A stretch of 64,000 nucleotides of DNA from Acanthopleura granulata (taxonomy: Eukaryota; Mollusca; Polyplacophora; Chitonida; Chitonidae): assembly GCA_016165875.1 (NCBI GenBank), contig JABBOT010000012.1:8215534-8279533 (forward strand). The letters are read 5' to 3'. This document shows, piece after piece, positions 40,801 through 51,772 of this stretch. The notes under the pieces were generated by a model, which was not told the DNA's origin, searched no databases, and saw only the letters and a list, made by a program, of their open reading frames with translations. The position numbers and the translations under genes were made by a program. How positions within the stretch are numbered: the first letter of the stretch is position 1; each line of letters starts with the position of its first letter.

Positions 40801-43800
40801 CACTGCTTGATGATAGAAAGATGTCGACTAGCTGAAACATTGCCAATGTGGCGTTAAGCCATAATCATCCATTCATTCAAAAAGATGTCAAAGATGATTG
40901 TGTGGTCATTGGCACAGTGTAATGTTTGTGGAAGACCACCAATTTGGTGTGCATCTTGGTCAGTCGTGTGTAAAGATGTTTGTGAGTTATTTGCCAGAAG
41001 ATGAAGGTTCATTGGCGGCACTCCTGTAGCTGTAAAACTGACCACCTTTGTATCGATGAAAAATTCTCAAGTATTGTGTGGTATAGCAATCAATATCTTG
41101 TGTAAGATCTTGCCTCTGATAAATATGTGCGAAATGCCGAGAACAAAAATATGAACTTAGTTAATGTAAACTTCTGAAAATGAAAAGTGTAAGCATCTGG
41201 AAGTTCAGGCATGTTCATCTTTTTACCTTTGCCAGATGTGGAACATGATAGCTGTGTTCAGAATGCTGAAACATGTCAAACACATCCTAGAGTAATAGCT
41301 TGAGATAAGCAACATGTTTTGGATCTGTATATTTATATTATTTGCAGCAAAAAAATATGCTGAACTCCATGGACAGCAGAAAAAGGATGGCAAAAAAGAG
41401 GGAGGGAAAAAGGATAAACCTAAAGCAACAACACCGAAGAAAAAGGTATAACAGCAGGCATTGTTAATGTGTGAAGAAAAAAGTTTTCTTAGACCTGTGC
41501 TCATTTTATGTGAGACTAAATACCAATGAAGTGCAGGACCTGGCCATGTGGTTAAGATGCTTGCCTTCAATCACGAGAGTGCACAAGATGACAAGGAATG
41601 AGTAGGTGTCTCAGTTCCCACTGTCCATTGGGCCCAGGGAACAGTATCAACAATGCCTGTTTGGCCATTCGAGCAGTCGGTTAGTTGAAGACCAACTGTT
41701 GTCCACCAATAGCGTGTGCATCTGCTCGTGACGTGGGAGCGCTCCATCAGTAACTTGTGATAATTGTTAAACTGTAGTTTACATCCTCGCCATTAAAATC
41801 GGCTGCCATCATATAAAGAAAAAGAAAATTCTTGCGTTAAGCAACAATGAAAGAAATGAATGGCCAAGTCGGTCATTACTCACGATATTTGCAATTGACA
41901 GGACAAACCAGAGCCAGAAGAGGAAGAAGATGACATCCCTAAGGCTAAAGAGCCCAAAGATCCATTTGCTGATATGCCCAAAGGGTAAGAGCAGTTACTT
42001 CAATATATCTGTCCTTGTTAAAAGTCTGGTTGAATTTTTAAACAATCACCTGCACTCATGTCAGCCCTAAATTCTGCTCTCCTTAACCATGAACATTTTC
42101 ACATGTAAAACAAACCCTCAAATATTATTTGATAGAGAATAATAAAATACCTTCAAGTTTTCCCAGTATATTTTTATCTCCATATCCAGCTGTATTTTGT
42201 GTCAATAAGTTGTATTTGAAGTTGCTAATTCAAATGTCATCAGGTGCGTTTGGGGTAATTTATTTTCAGTTTTGTGTGTGAGAATTTGCTATCACTGTGT
42301 TAAGGGCTTAGGTGGGGTGTTTAGCCATAGCCACTCGGTGGGCTGTCAAGTAGATGTATATTTCAGCGGATGGTATAGGGGCCTCTTTAGTCTAGGTGGT
42401 CAGCACGCTAGTGCAGGGCAATTACCCAGGTGTCTCTCACCAATGCTGTCACTGTGAGATCAAGTCTAGTTCACGTTGGCGTCCTTTCTGGTCGTACCTG
42501 GAAAGGTCCCCCAGCAACCTGTAAATGGTTATGGGTTTTCCTGCAAACTCTGCTCGGGTTTCCCCCCTCCATAATGCTTATCTCTGTCATGTAAGTGAAA
42601 TACTCTTGAGTACAGTTAAAAAACCATTCAGATAAATAAATTCAGTTCATGGCTATAAATGATCGAACTGAGCACTCCTTGCCTCCATCAAAGGCATGCC
42701 TGTTTCTATGACAGCTGTGTAAGTCCGGAGGCTACAGAAATGGAAAAGCTTCCTTCATGAGTTACATGTGTAAATCATGCTAGCTTGACCATACATGTGT
42801 TAGAATTCCGTCAACTTGAGGATTTCAAAATGCCGCCCTTCATTTTTAATGTTTTAATGTTTGTCATTCTTATGTAGACAGACAAGTGTTGTGTTTGGTT
42901 TTATGTCATTGTTTTTTGTTTTTGTTTTTTTTTTTGATTTCACAGCACATTCAATATGGATGAATTCAAGAGAGAATATTCTAACAAGGACATTGAAAAA
43001 GAAGCCATCCCATACCTGTGGAAAAACTTTGATGCTGAACATTATTCCTGGTGGAAGTGTGACTACAAATATAACGACGAGCTGAAAATGATATTTATGA
43101 GTTGCAACCTTGTTGGAGGTATGCATGTCAAAATTCGACTTTCGAAAACATACAAAGGCATTAACGCTAACATAAATGCTGGCCCTTGATTTTTTAAGTG
43201 TTTGCTCAAATCTCAGGTTATTGAATTGGATCCTGGACTTGAATCCAGCCCCCTCAAGTTAGGTGGCAATTATAATCCGGGTTTGTCTGGTATGTGCTGA
43301 GTGAAAGGAGTTGGTTTCCTCTCCAGCTCTGTCCATTTTCTCCTCCCCTAAACCTGATTGGTGTATTTGTGAAGGATTCTTGTGGAGAGGATTGAACTCC
43401 AGTCTAATAATTTAACATATGCCAAGAACTATTACACCTATGAATGAAATTGTAATATTAATGGTGGCTATTATTTGGATCTGAGCATCTCTCACATTTG
43501 TAGGTTCTGAATTAGATTAAGAAAAAGTTTAAAATGTATTTTTTGACCCCTAAGATTGAGTTCAAAAACCATCTTCCTTCATGAATAAGTTTTGCATATT
43601 TAGCATGTGATTTAAATTTGCTCACTTGATTTTATGTGAATTAAGTAATCTGCAATTGTTTCTCATTTTCATGGACTTCCACCTTTGTTTTAACCAGGAA
43701 TGTTCCAGAGAGTAGACAAATTACGCAAAAATGCGTTTGCAACGATGTTGATTTTTGGGGAGGACAACAACAACAGTATATCTGGTGTCTGGATGTTTAA

Positions 43801-45241
43801 AGGACACCAGTTAGCCTTTGAGGTAAGATTGCTTACATGGAGATGGCACCGTCCTCTTTTGCGAAACCTTTTTTCAAGTCACTTTTTTCGTAACTTCTCT
43901 TGTTAAAGACAACATCAAGGTTATATCACCATAGGGCGACATGATTTACGGGAAAAATTACGAGAATCTGATTTACAAAGCTTTGTGATAGTGGGCCCGA
44001 GCCATTACACTGCAGGAATATTTTATTTCAGGTAGTGAGCTTTAAGACTGAGTTAATATGCTTAATTGAGTTGCCACTGTCAGACATAAAATAAAGTATC
44101 CATTCAGAAGGTCAATTGTTGTTACAAGTCTGTCAACAGTCAGATTTGTCATTGATCAGATGTACCTGCATATTACGGATGGATTCTAGAGTGTACTCGT
44201 AGTAGTGAGACATGCTTATTTTTACCTTAACAATGCTTACATTAGGATCCGGCGTAATTTCTAATCGAGATTGGCATTGGCTTTAGTATTTTAGCAGTTA
44301 ATGTATGAACTTAATGATTGGTTCACTTAAAACCCTGTTAATGCAAGTACTAGTTCATAGTATTATTTGAAGATTTCTTTATACCTTCACTTGTGATTGG
44401 AATGAGCCAAGAAAGGAACTAAACATATCACAATAATGATAGCATTGAGATATCTATATCTCTATATTGGGTGACACATAGACCCTCCCAAGTCTTCTGC
44501 TCCAGTTTAAACTAGCTGTAGGGAAAGTTCCAGGAGGCATATAAAGTGGATAAATCCCCATCTGTGGCCAGTTATCTGTATTGGTTACTCCTGGGGTTGA
44601 TCCAACAGCATTATCTTCATCCACAAAAGTCAGAATTTAGAAATGTGATCTGCTGTATTTTCCCTAAAATTTTCAGTGTAAAAATGAATGTTCAGAAGCC
44701 CCAAAAAGCCTTGAAATGGTATTTTTGATTCCAATGCGTAAGTTTCAAGGCCACTTGAAGAAAGCTTAATATTAAGGTGATTACTGTAAAGGCGTATTTT
44801 GGGGGAAAAAACATTTGTTGAGCATTAAATTTCTCAAGGTTATAAATAAAGTGAACATCATGTATATGAAGTGACTCCTGAAACCCACTAGCTGTGTATA
44901 TAAAGTCACCAAGTGTTGATATTGCCATTGGTATTGTTCATAGCATGACAAAGTGTAACAAACGTAATCAAGGTGTTGTGAAGGAAATGCAAAACTGATG
45001 TCCTAAATGTAAGATATCTCCTGTGACAAACCCAAATTCTGTGCTCTAATGCCTGTGATTTTTATGCTTGTCACATTCACAGCTGTCTGAAGACTGGCAG
45101 GTAGACTACGACTTGTACAACTGGAACAAGTTGGACCCCAGTAACCCAGATGACCAACAGCTGATCAATGACTATCTTCTCTGGGAAGGAAAGTTTGGTG
45201 GAAACCCTCTGGAAGTAAACCAGGGGAAGACCTTTAAGTGA
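34805..45241 (+). CDS. EEF1G: Translation elongation factor 1-gamma
   Basis: This is the structural subunit of the eEF1B guanine-nucleotide exchange complex, which reloads eEF1A with GTP and anchors eEF1B beta/delta. Exons: 34805-34816, 34957-35106, 37246-37309, 37796-37938, 38228-38371, 40577-40706, 41348-41445, 41902-41984, 42946-43118, 43698-43822, 45083-45241. Total is 1281 nt, giving 426 aa, with all phases closing. The protein starts [19 protein letters not shown]. The GST N-domain (about 1-87) contains [15 protein letters not shown]. The GST C-domain follows (about 88-215, with [20 protein letters not shown]). A Lys/Glu-rich linker is at about 217-270. The conserved EF1G domain begins [20 protein letters not shown], includes [20 protein letters not shown], and ends NQGKTFK. 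The first exon holds just four codons. Introns carry SINEs, a MITE-like element and an inverted repeat. Confidence 0.98.
35483..35895. repeat. Imperfect inverted repeat in EEF1G intron 2
   Basis: The left arm, about 35483-35533 (GTTTCCTCCCTGAATGCCTA, then GGTGTGCAGACAT), is the reverse complement of the right arm, about 35847-35895 (ATGTCTGCACACC, then TAGGCATTCAGGGAGGAAAC). The arms are about 50 bp with a ~310-bp spacer. Weaker similarity continues inward. It may be a foldback-type mobile element; no target duplication was recognised. Confidence 0.7.
36526..36651. mobile_element. MITE-like element with 26-bp terminal inverted repeats
   Basis: The 126-bp unit starts GGGCCAGTTTTACGAAGAGG and ends CCTGTTTGTAAAATGGGCCC. 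The terminal ~26 bp are inverted repeats with about four mismatches. The interior is also weakly palindromic (AGTAACTACCATGGCAG against CGTCATGACAGTTAGTTT). It has no coding capacity. It resembles small non-autonomous DNA elements; the flanks show no clear target-site duplication. It lies in EEF1G intron 2. Confidence 0.65.
38040..38152 (+). repeat. SINE family 1, 3' fragment
   Basis: The sequence CAACTCTGTCCAGTTTTTTC, CACCATAATGCTGGGTGCC, AGTATAAGTGACATATTC and a tail AATCAAATAAATAA follows the order of the family 3' half. It lies in an EEF1G intron. Confidence 0.7.
40735..40890 (+). repeat. SINE-like repeat, family 3
   Basis: It ends with GCCAATGTGGCGTTAAGCCA then TAATCATCCATTCATTC, the tail shared with the copy near 24800. 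The body, including CCCAGCCTGGTCAGGGAAC, is diverged. It lies in the EEF1G intron after exon 40577-40706. Confidence 0.5.
42378..42640 (+). repeat. tRNA-derived SINE, family 1
   Basis: The copy has all parts in order. The head is GGCCTCTTTAGTCTAGGTGG TCAG, with a degraded box A. Box B-like GAGATCAAGTC is followed by the body with CTTTCTGGTCGTACCTGGAA and GTAAGTGAAATACTCTTGAG, and a short (AAAT)n tail. It lies in the EEF1G intron before exon 42946-43118. Confidence 0.8.
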
Positions 45242-45395
45242 GCGAAGTCTGAGACTTGCTGCACTTGGTGGGAAACTCCTCAGTGTGATAATGAAGCTGT
45301 CTCGGGTGCTAATGTGAGGATAGCTTTGAAACGCAAACCGGCACTGATGAATTCTCTACAGGCCGAAATAAAACGCTGTAACTTACACTGGTGTT
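45242..45395 (+). other. EEF1G 3'UTR with polyadenylation signal
   Basis: A canonical AATAAA lies at 45367-45372, 126 nt after the TGA at 45239-45241. It gives a short 3'UTR, usual for a highly expressed translation factor. The exact cleavage site is not visible. Confidence 0.7.
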
Positions 45396-45423
45396 GCTTG
45401 TATTATTTCTTGAATTGCTTTCG

Positions 45424-45560
45424 AGGCCCCCGCTGCCTTGTGGTTGGCTTGTTAGTGCAGTACAGTAACCCTAGGAGCCTCTTACCAGCTCTGTCCAGTT
45501 CACTGCCACCACAATGCTGGTCGCTGTTGCACAAGTAAAATATTTTGGAGTGGCGTCTAA
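45424..45560 (+). repeat. SINE family 1, rearranged or internally deleted copy
   Basis: A head-like part (GAGGCCCCCGCTGCCTTGTG, GTTGGCTTGTTAGTGCAGTA) is joined to a 3' part (CAGCTCTGTCCAGTTCACTG, CACCACAATGCTGGTCGC, ACAAGTAAAATATTTTGGAG). The middle of the element is missing. Confidence 0.6.
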
Positions 45561-45881
45561 GATAGTTTAAGTGTAGGCTCTTTGTGGCTACCTTGATTAA
45601 AGGAGAAGACTAACATAAATTGTAGTGAAGAGTAAAGTTTGAAGGTATGAAAATAGGGTACGAGTAAACGGGCGCATGTGGTGCCTGTTTACTGGTTGTT
45701 GGTTTGCAGCATGTTGGTTTGCTACCTCTTATGGAGGAGCAAGTGAAAGGGTAAGGTTATGATACAGGCACTAGGCATAAGGAACATTTATCATGCTTGT
45801 GGAAAGCACAAGGTCCTGAGAAAATGTGGTGTGGAGAACATGACAAGGGAACAGAGCAATGGGCAGGCTTTTGGGTGGAGG

Positions 45882-46440
45882 TCCTGACATATTACCTATA
45901 CACATAAATACCCTGGATCAAGCTCCTGACACACCTTCCAGACCTAAGGAACATTTGTGCAGTGTAAGCTTCTGTAAAGTCATCCTTCTGTAAGTTATGG
46001 CTAGGACCAAATTTAGTATGAAGTGCTGTCGTGACCTTGAGCTTGAGCTAATGACCTTATCTCAATGTCATGACTCCCCCCATGCAGACCTTATGAATAT
46101 TTGTGCAAAGCATGAGCTGCTCCAAAGTTATCATTTGAAAGTTATGGCCCGGAGCAAAATTTTAGGATTATGTGCTATGGTGACCTTGACCTTGAGCTAA
46201 TAACCTTGGATCAAGATCATGACACACCCTCAAGACCCAATAAACATTTGCACAAAGCATGAGCTTCTGTAAAGTTATTGTTTGTAAGTTATGGTCTGGA
46301 CCAAAATTTTAGCATAAAGTGCCATGGTGACCTTGACTCAAGGTCATAACACACATTCTGGCCTAAGGAACATTTATGCAAAGTATAAGCTTGTACAAAC
46401 TTGTCATTAAAAAGTTATGGCCTGGACAAGGCGGTGTGGA
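45882..46440 (+). repeat. Tandem array of ~148-bp units carrying TGACCTTGA motifs
   Basis: There are about 3.7 diverged units. Landmarks recur at a spacing of 147-149 bp: TGACCTTGA at 46032, 46181 and 46328; the phrase AAGTTATGG plus C/T-rich text and GACCAAAATTTTAG; and AACATTTGTGCAAAG. The last unit holds TGACCTTGACTCAAGGTCA at 46328-46346, a perfect 9-bp palindrome with a 1-bp centre. No coding capacity. Confidence 0.85.
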
Positions 46441-47951
46441 CAGACGGCATAACACGTCCGAAAGCAGCTGTATGAAAAACACCATCCGATAAAAAGTTTT
46501 TGAGGCGTTCTCTAAGAACCATATGCTTCATCGCTGTAAGCTCATATAGCTGTCAGAAGACACAGACATTTTTACATTATGCTGGTTGATTGGGCCCTTC
46601 AGTCTCGACGATATCTAGCTCGCCTGTATTCGACGTACTGTTTGTGCAGCCAAAATCTGCTCAGTATGGCAGGCTGCCAGTTCTTACCACTTAGCAGCGA
46701 AAATGCCTGATAATTGTATTTGCCTCACTTTGATCTTCATGCAATAACCCTCTGAATATTTTGATCAAATATTTCATGAGCGTTCATTTTGCCGAAGCGC
46801 TGTTCAAGTCCTAAATCCAATGGGATCTTCACTGAAGTTTTTCATGTAACTTTCATAATGCCTGGTTTTGATATTTTGTGGGCAGATTTGTTTGTTGAAG
46901 ATTGGGCTTCATCTAGGCATCGGTTTTGCTGGTTGGGATGTTCTATATATTCTATAAATTAGCTTGCTTTCATACAAAATTACTGACATATCTTCTGTAT
47001 TAACATCCATGTTAAGGTAATGGTTACTGAAATCTGATCTCTTCCAGTCAGGCTCGTCTGTGTTCTGTGATGCCTTGGATGACTATGTAATGCTTTCATT
47101 TAACAGCTGTGGATGGGAATCAAAAAATTCTATGGAACTCACGTCCCCTATAACAATACAAAGGCGTATACATGTACCTTCCCCAAGGCATGTAAATTGA
47201 CAAGGCTGGAATTTCACCTTTATCTGTTAGCATTTATGGAGTATGACTGCTACTGTGACTATACACTTGTCTTTTAGTTGTGCTTTTGTGAGACTGGCGT
47301 GCCAGTTTGCATACCATGAACTGATGCCACAACAGACATACAATTTGAACACGACATCAATCAGGACTACACTTTGGGCTAGACTAGGAAAGCTCATTCA
47401 CCTTTGCTCCACCATCTGCGATGAAATGAGAGCAAGAGAATAGTTCACTTGCCACAATATGGTACCAAGAAACAAATTTGATGAAGGGCAGATGGCAGGA
47501 GAGCATCATCATACACTTTCTTGGTTCTTTGTTGGTTTGTGTTGTACTTTGATATGGAAACTGCTCTTGCTGTTACCCGAAATGTCAATGTTGGTTAACA
47601 GCTCGTAGAAGAATGACTGTTCTGACACCTAGATATCTTTGTATCTGGCTAAGAAGTGCGTGTAGGGAATGCTTACTAGATTTGTTGGATGGATTGTTGA
47701 TTGTTTAAGCTCTTCAGAATTTTTCGGCTGTATTATGGCAACAAGTTAGTTAAATGAAGGAAACCAGAGTGCATGTGGTAAACCAGCTTGCCAGTACTGC
47801 AAGTCTAGATATACACACAACAAAATTCCATGTCCAAGAATGAATTTGAACTTCTGCCTTCACAGACACTTGACACCCATGGCCCACTCTGCCCTGGTGA
47901 GGCACGTCTCTTCTATGCCAACACTTTGTCTGACAGTCCACTCTCTCTCAA

Positions 47952-48130
47952 TCCTATTTATTTATTTAATCAGTGTTTTAAACCATACTCAAGAATATTT
48001 CACTTATACGACACCGACCAGTATTATGGTGGAAGGAAACTGCAGTGCCTGCAGGAAACCAATGACCATTTTTGATTTCTGATTGTAGATTGCTGACTAA
48101 CCTTCCCATCCTCACTGCTACACCACCTTG
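47952..48130 (-). repeat. SINE family 1, 5'-truncated and diverged copy
   Basis: It begins on + with the reversed tail TATTTATTTATTTAATCAGT, GTTTTAAACCATACTCAAGA and ATATTTCACTTATACGACA. The CAGTATTATGGTGGAAGGAA body block follows, then similarity fades. Confidence 0.75.
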
Positions 48131-49570
48131 CCAGTGGTCTCCATGTCTCCATGGCATAAACTTTTACGGAAATACATACATTTGTGGATTGCTAAGAGTA
48201 AAGGAAACAACAGGGAACAAATCTGATCATTACTGTATGGAAAACTTCCTTTTCTTTTAAACTCTGGCCGTCACATGACCGCACAACATCAGTTACATGG
48301 AATGTGGTAGGTCACATGACATTAGTTTCAGATGCATAGTTGCCATCACAGTCAATCAGTGAACACAATACAGTATTCACAAAGGAGTTATTTAAATATC
48401 GCTTTGAAAACTTATCACATGAAAAATAAGAAGTCCTGAGATCATTGAGCAAATGACACCTTGAGACATTGATTGTTGCTTTAGAAACAACACTGCATTA
48501 TCTCTAATTCAAACACTGATCACTATGCATCTACACTGATATACATGTATCTGATATCTCATACTACCTGTGAACACAATGAATCTAATATTTGTAATAT
48601 ATTCTTCGATTTTGTATCCAAGATTCAGGCACACAGAAAGAGGTTGGGGAGGGTGTATCTCTGAAGTGTGTTGAAGTACCGCCAGGTAATTTTGCAGGCG
48701 TAAACTATGACAAACAATGGTTGCGAAAAATTGTCCATTACTTGTGGCTACAATTAAAACAGAGAATAATATTACCCACTGAGCAATTGCCCACCCTGTT
48801 TCTATGGTAATAGGATGCTGGTACTTGCATTCAGGCTGATATATTTTGAGAAAATGGTGATCAACCCCTGATGAAATTCAGATGTGTTGTAGGCCAGGTA
48901 TGTAGTTGTTAGAGGGTATGTATGTATATTGGGGCTAACAAAAATTAGGGAATACAGATTTAGGTGGGTGATCTTTGTGAAATTTCTACACAAACAGTAA
49001 GAATATTTTTAGTGGTTTTATACCTACTGGCACATGCAAGTGAGGAGACAACTTATTGCAAAGGGAGATAATCAGTTATGTTCTAACAAAAAGGATTCAA
49101 AAGTTGATAACTCATTTAACGCTGCATCCAAAAGTCTGATTCTTTTTACGCAAGCAACATCATTAGAAGACAAGAATAAATGGATAGCTAAATGGTAAAT
49201 GCAAAGTTTTCAGAAATCTGTTACACCCAAGTGCTTTAGTTTTATGCTTGTGTATGTATGTATGCTTCCGTTTCAGATAGTCCTCAACAATGTTTCAGTT
49301 GTATGACAACAGCGAGTTATGAGAATGTGAACACACAGTATGTCCTCTTATGGTAGGGTAGGAGTTCACAGAACAGAACCCTTCTTGCCATCATCACAAG
49401 TGATTTTTTCCTTATCTGGAGAGAAATGTTACAATTAATCCCATTAGAAGAGCTGCAACAAGCCCTCCCTCTGAAATCCTGTCTAAATCCCTGTAGTGCT
49501 CTATGGGTTAATCCTAAAGCAATATATACGTGATAATGGAAAATTAAAGGGAACTGTGCAGTAAAATCAT

Positions 49571-49790
49571 GAAGTAACAAGGCCTGAACTGATGTGACAC
49601 AGCTTGAACTAAGGTGACATTCCCTGAAGTCTGGTAACAATGCCTCAAGTTAGACAACAAGGCCTCAAATTAGAAAAAAAGTTTAGTATCGATGTTAGAA
49701 GTTAGATAACCATGGATGGAGTTAGGTATGAATGCACAAGATTGGGTAATAATACCCTGCGATAAGTAGCAAACTACATGTATAAATACA
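49571..49790 (+). repeat. Degenerate 20-bp-period tandem array
   Basis: Consecutive 20-bp units from 49571 read GAAGTAACAAGGCCTGAACT, GATGTGACACAGCTTGAACT, AAGGTGACATTCCCTGAAGT, CTGGTAACAATGCCTCAAGT and TAGACAACAAGGCCTCAAAT. After an interruption of about 32 bp, the 20-bp rhythm resumes from 49703 (TAGATAACCATGGATGGAGT) for about four more units. Confidence 0.75.
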
Positions 49791-51304
49791 TGTGTACATA
49801 CTACAGGATGACTGAAAGTTGGATGGCATAACTGAACAATGTACTCTGTATGTAAGAATACCAGGGTAGTTGGGTAATCAAGAGAAAATCACATTTTAAG
49901 TACCCATTCTGTATTATACCCACAGAAGTGACTATCCACTTGCACTTCAACTTGGTCTACCAACACAAACTATTTGACAATGGCCAAATACCTTTCTCTA
50001 AAAACCATTTCTAATGCCTTTTATGCACTTTTCCAGACATCCTTCACTTTCAAATTCTGAACATTTTCATTGATTAAAGGAAGAGGCAGCAAATCAATAA
50101 TATGCAGTATTGAAAGAAAGCCCAAGATTTTTGCTTATTAATGAAATAAAAGTCAAATTTTTCTGCCTGTTGCTAGAAAAACATGTTTAAACATAATTGT
50201 TATATAGAAAACACACCTTCCATTTTGACACAGCCATTGTTTGCGGCCGCGTCACCATTAGTCAATCTGCATGCTTTTTACAAAGGGCCCTTAAAAAGTC
50301 GGTGACGTCTAGGATGCACCATAGCCTTTTTTGTCAATACAAAAAAAGTATTAATACCACAATGGATTTATAGTGATTTCTAACTAATGACCGGCACAAT
50401 TTTCAGGGGTAGATATTTGACATTAAACTTACTTCATTTGTTTAAGAGTAAATTTTGAAGTTTTTCACTTATTGTCTGTCTTTCGATTAACATTCTATCA
50501 CATCGGAGAAATGCTTAACGCAGGAAGCATACACTAGTGTCTAGCCCAAAACAAACGAAGCATGCAAGTTTCCTTTGCAGGCAACAACCAAAAACGTTCC
50601 ATGTGACAGACTCATCCAAATATAGGTTGAACAAGCAATTGTCAAACATATCCCATGTCACAACATATCAAATTTAAAATTCACACACAAAAAATCAATA
50701 TTACGTGACCTCTTCAGACATATCTAGTATGCAAGGTTGAGACAAAAGGGATAAAGTTTCATGCTTTCTGGTAAGACTTCATAAAATCTGACCTTTTTGG
50801 TGTTTGCCTGTGCCCCCTTTTGTGCTTACAATGGTATGATGCATTAGGAAAATGCTGCACTGGTACAACATGATAAAGCTGAGGGGATTATAGCTTCATT
50901 ATTTTACGAAATAACCAGGTAAAAAATACCTATATATTTATGTTTTGCCCTAAATCTCCAATGTGTTTATAAGGAAATAAAAAAGTTAGATATTTTTGCG
51001 AAAATGCCATAGATACGTGCTAGAAAAATGGCTCGGCCCCGACTGTTTGAGAACTCGGCCTGCCACTTCTTCCTCAAACAGTCAGCATTTATTTTTGGTT
51101 TTTTTGTTTGCATATTCACAAGATAGCACTGTGAGGAGTTTGAAGACAGATGTGGTTCTTTAGTTACGTCATACTCACTGACCACAACCACTGACCCCAA
51201 CCTGCTTACGCAAAACCACCTAGACAGACATATTATTTAATGTTTTCCACAGAACAGCAATCATGTGAAAGTTTTGCACTTGGATAATGAAAATAGAGCA
51301 ACTT

Positions 51305-51676
51305 TTATGACTTGTAACAGTAACGTTCATTATTTGTTGCCTCCTCCTTTAAGGTAATTTTCACTCTGTTTTTGTCATTGGCCAAAATCATGTATAACGA
51401 CTTATCCTGCACCAGGCAAAATCTTCTGCCTTTGGTTGGGCAGTTATGGTCTCCTGGAGGACCTGTATACATCTCTATACCCTGCAGTCGGTGCCAAACG
51501 CATCTGTTGACTAGTTTATCTCCCTTTGTAGAGCTATGAAAACAGTGATATCTTTGATGCTGTTCAACAGCACACTGGCCTTTTGTGCTGAACTGACAGG
51601 TCTTTTGCAGGACAAATTTCTTACATGGCTGCTCAATGAGAGGACACATGAAATACATGGTATCAGTAACCCTCAT
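51305..51676 (-). CDS. Cysteine-rich ORF of 123 codons, status uncertain
   Basis: I do not recognise a family. The frame runs from an ATG with A at -3 to TAA, and its codon use looks like coding sequence. It contains nine Cys residues in CPLIEQPCKKFVLQKTCQF, GQCAVEQHQRYHC, NRCVWHRLQG, NCPTKGRRFCLVQ and YCYKS. The mix of Cys and His could suit metal binding or disulfides, but no known spacing fits. No signal peptide or membrane segment is visible. It could be a single exon of a longer - strand gene, a small intronless gene, or a decayed transposon fragment. Its first ~21 bp are part of an inverted repeat with sequence just upstream, which hints at a repeat-derived edge. Confidence 0.3.
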   Translation of the reverse strand: MRVTDTMYFMCPLIEQPCKKFVLQKTCQFSTKGQCAVEQHQRYHCFHSSTKGDKLVNRCVWHRLQGIEMYTGPPGDHNCPTKGRRFCLVQDKSLYMILANDKNRVKITLKEEATNNERYCYKS

Positions 51677-51772
51677 ATTGGGTTATACTGCTTAAGTCAT
51701 ATAATATAAAACTTCTAAATATTAGGTGATGCCTCACCTAATATGAGGGTTGCTGACACCATATCATATTCC
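51658..51772. repeat. Inverted repeat at the start of the cysteine-rich ORF
   Basis: TGGTATCAGTAACCCTCATA (from 51659) is the near-perfect reverse complement of TATGAGGGTTGCTGACACCA (about 51746-51765). The arms are about 28 bp. Inside lies a small perfect hairpin, ATTAGGTGA-TGCC-TCACCTAAT, at about 51723-51744. Confidence 0.7.

Larger units (their letters stand above)
46441..51300. other. Intergenic region, no gene recognised
   Basis: This holds a SINE and a 20-bp-period array (listed separately) in AT-rich sequence. Open frames here are short and have no recognisable family. If the - strand ORF at 51305-51676 is real, part of this stretch would be its 3' side. Confidence 0.5.

Noticed and set aside
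41223..41570. 115-codon - strand ORF with hydrophobic and Phe/Pro-rich text
   Set aside because: It is the antisense shadow of the Lys-rich EEF1G exon 41348-41445.
49317..49640. 107-codon - strand ORF
   Set aside because: It is made largely of the 20-bp-period array and flanking repeat sequence, with no domain-like content.
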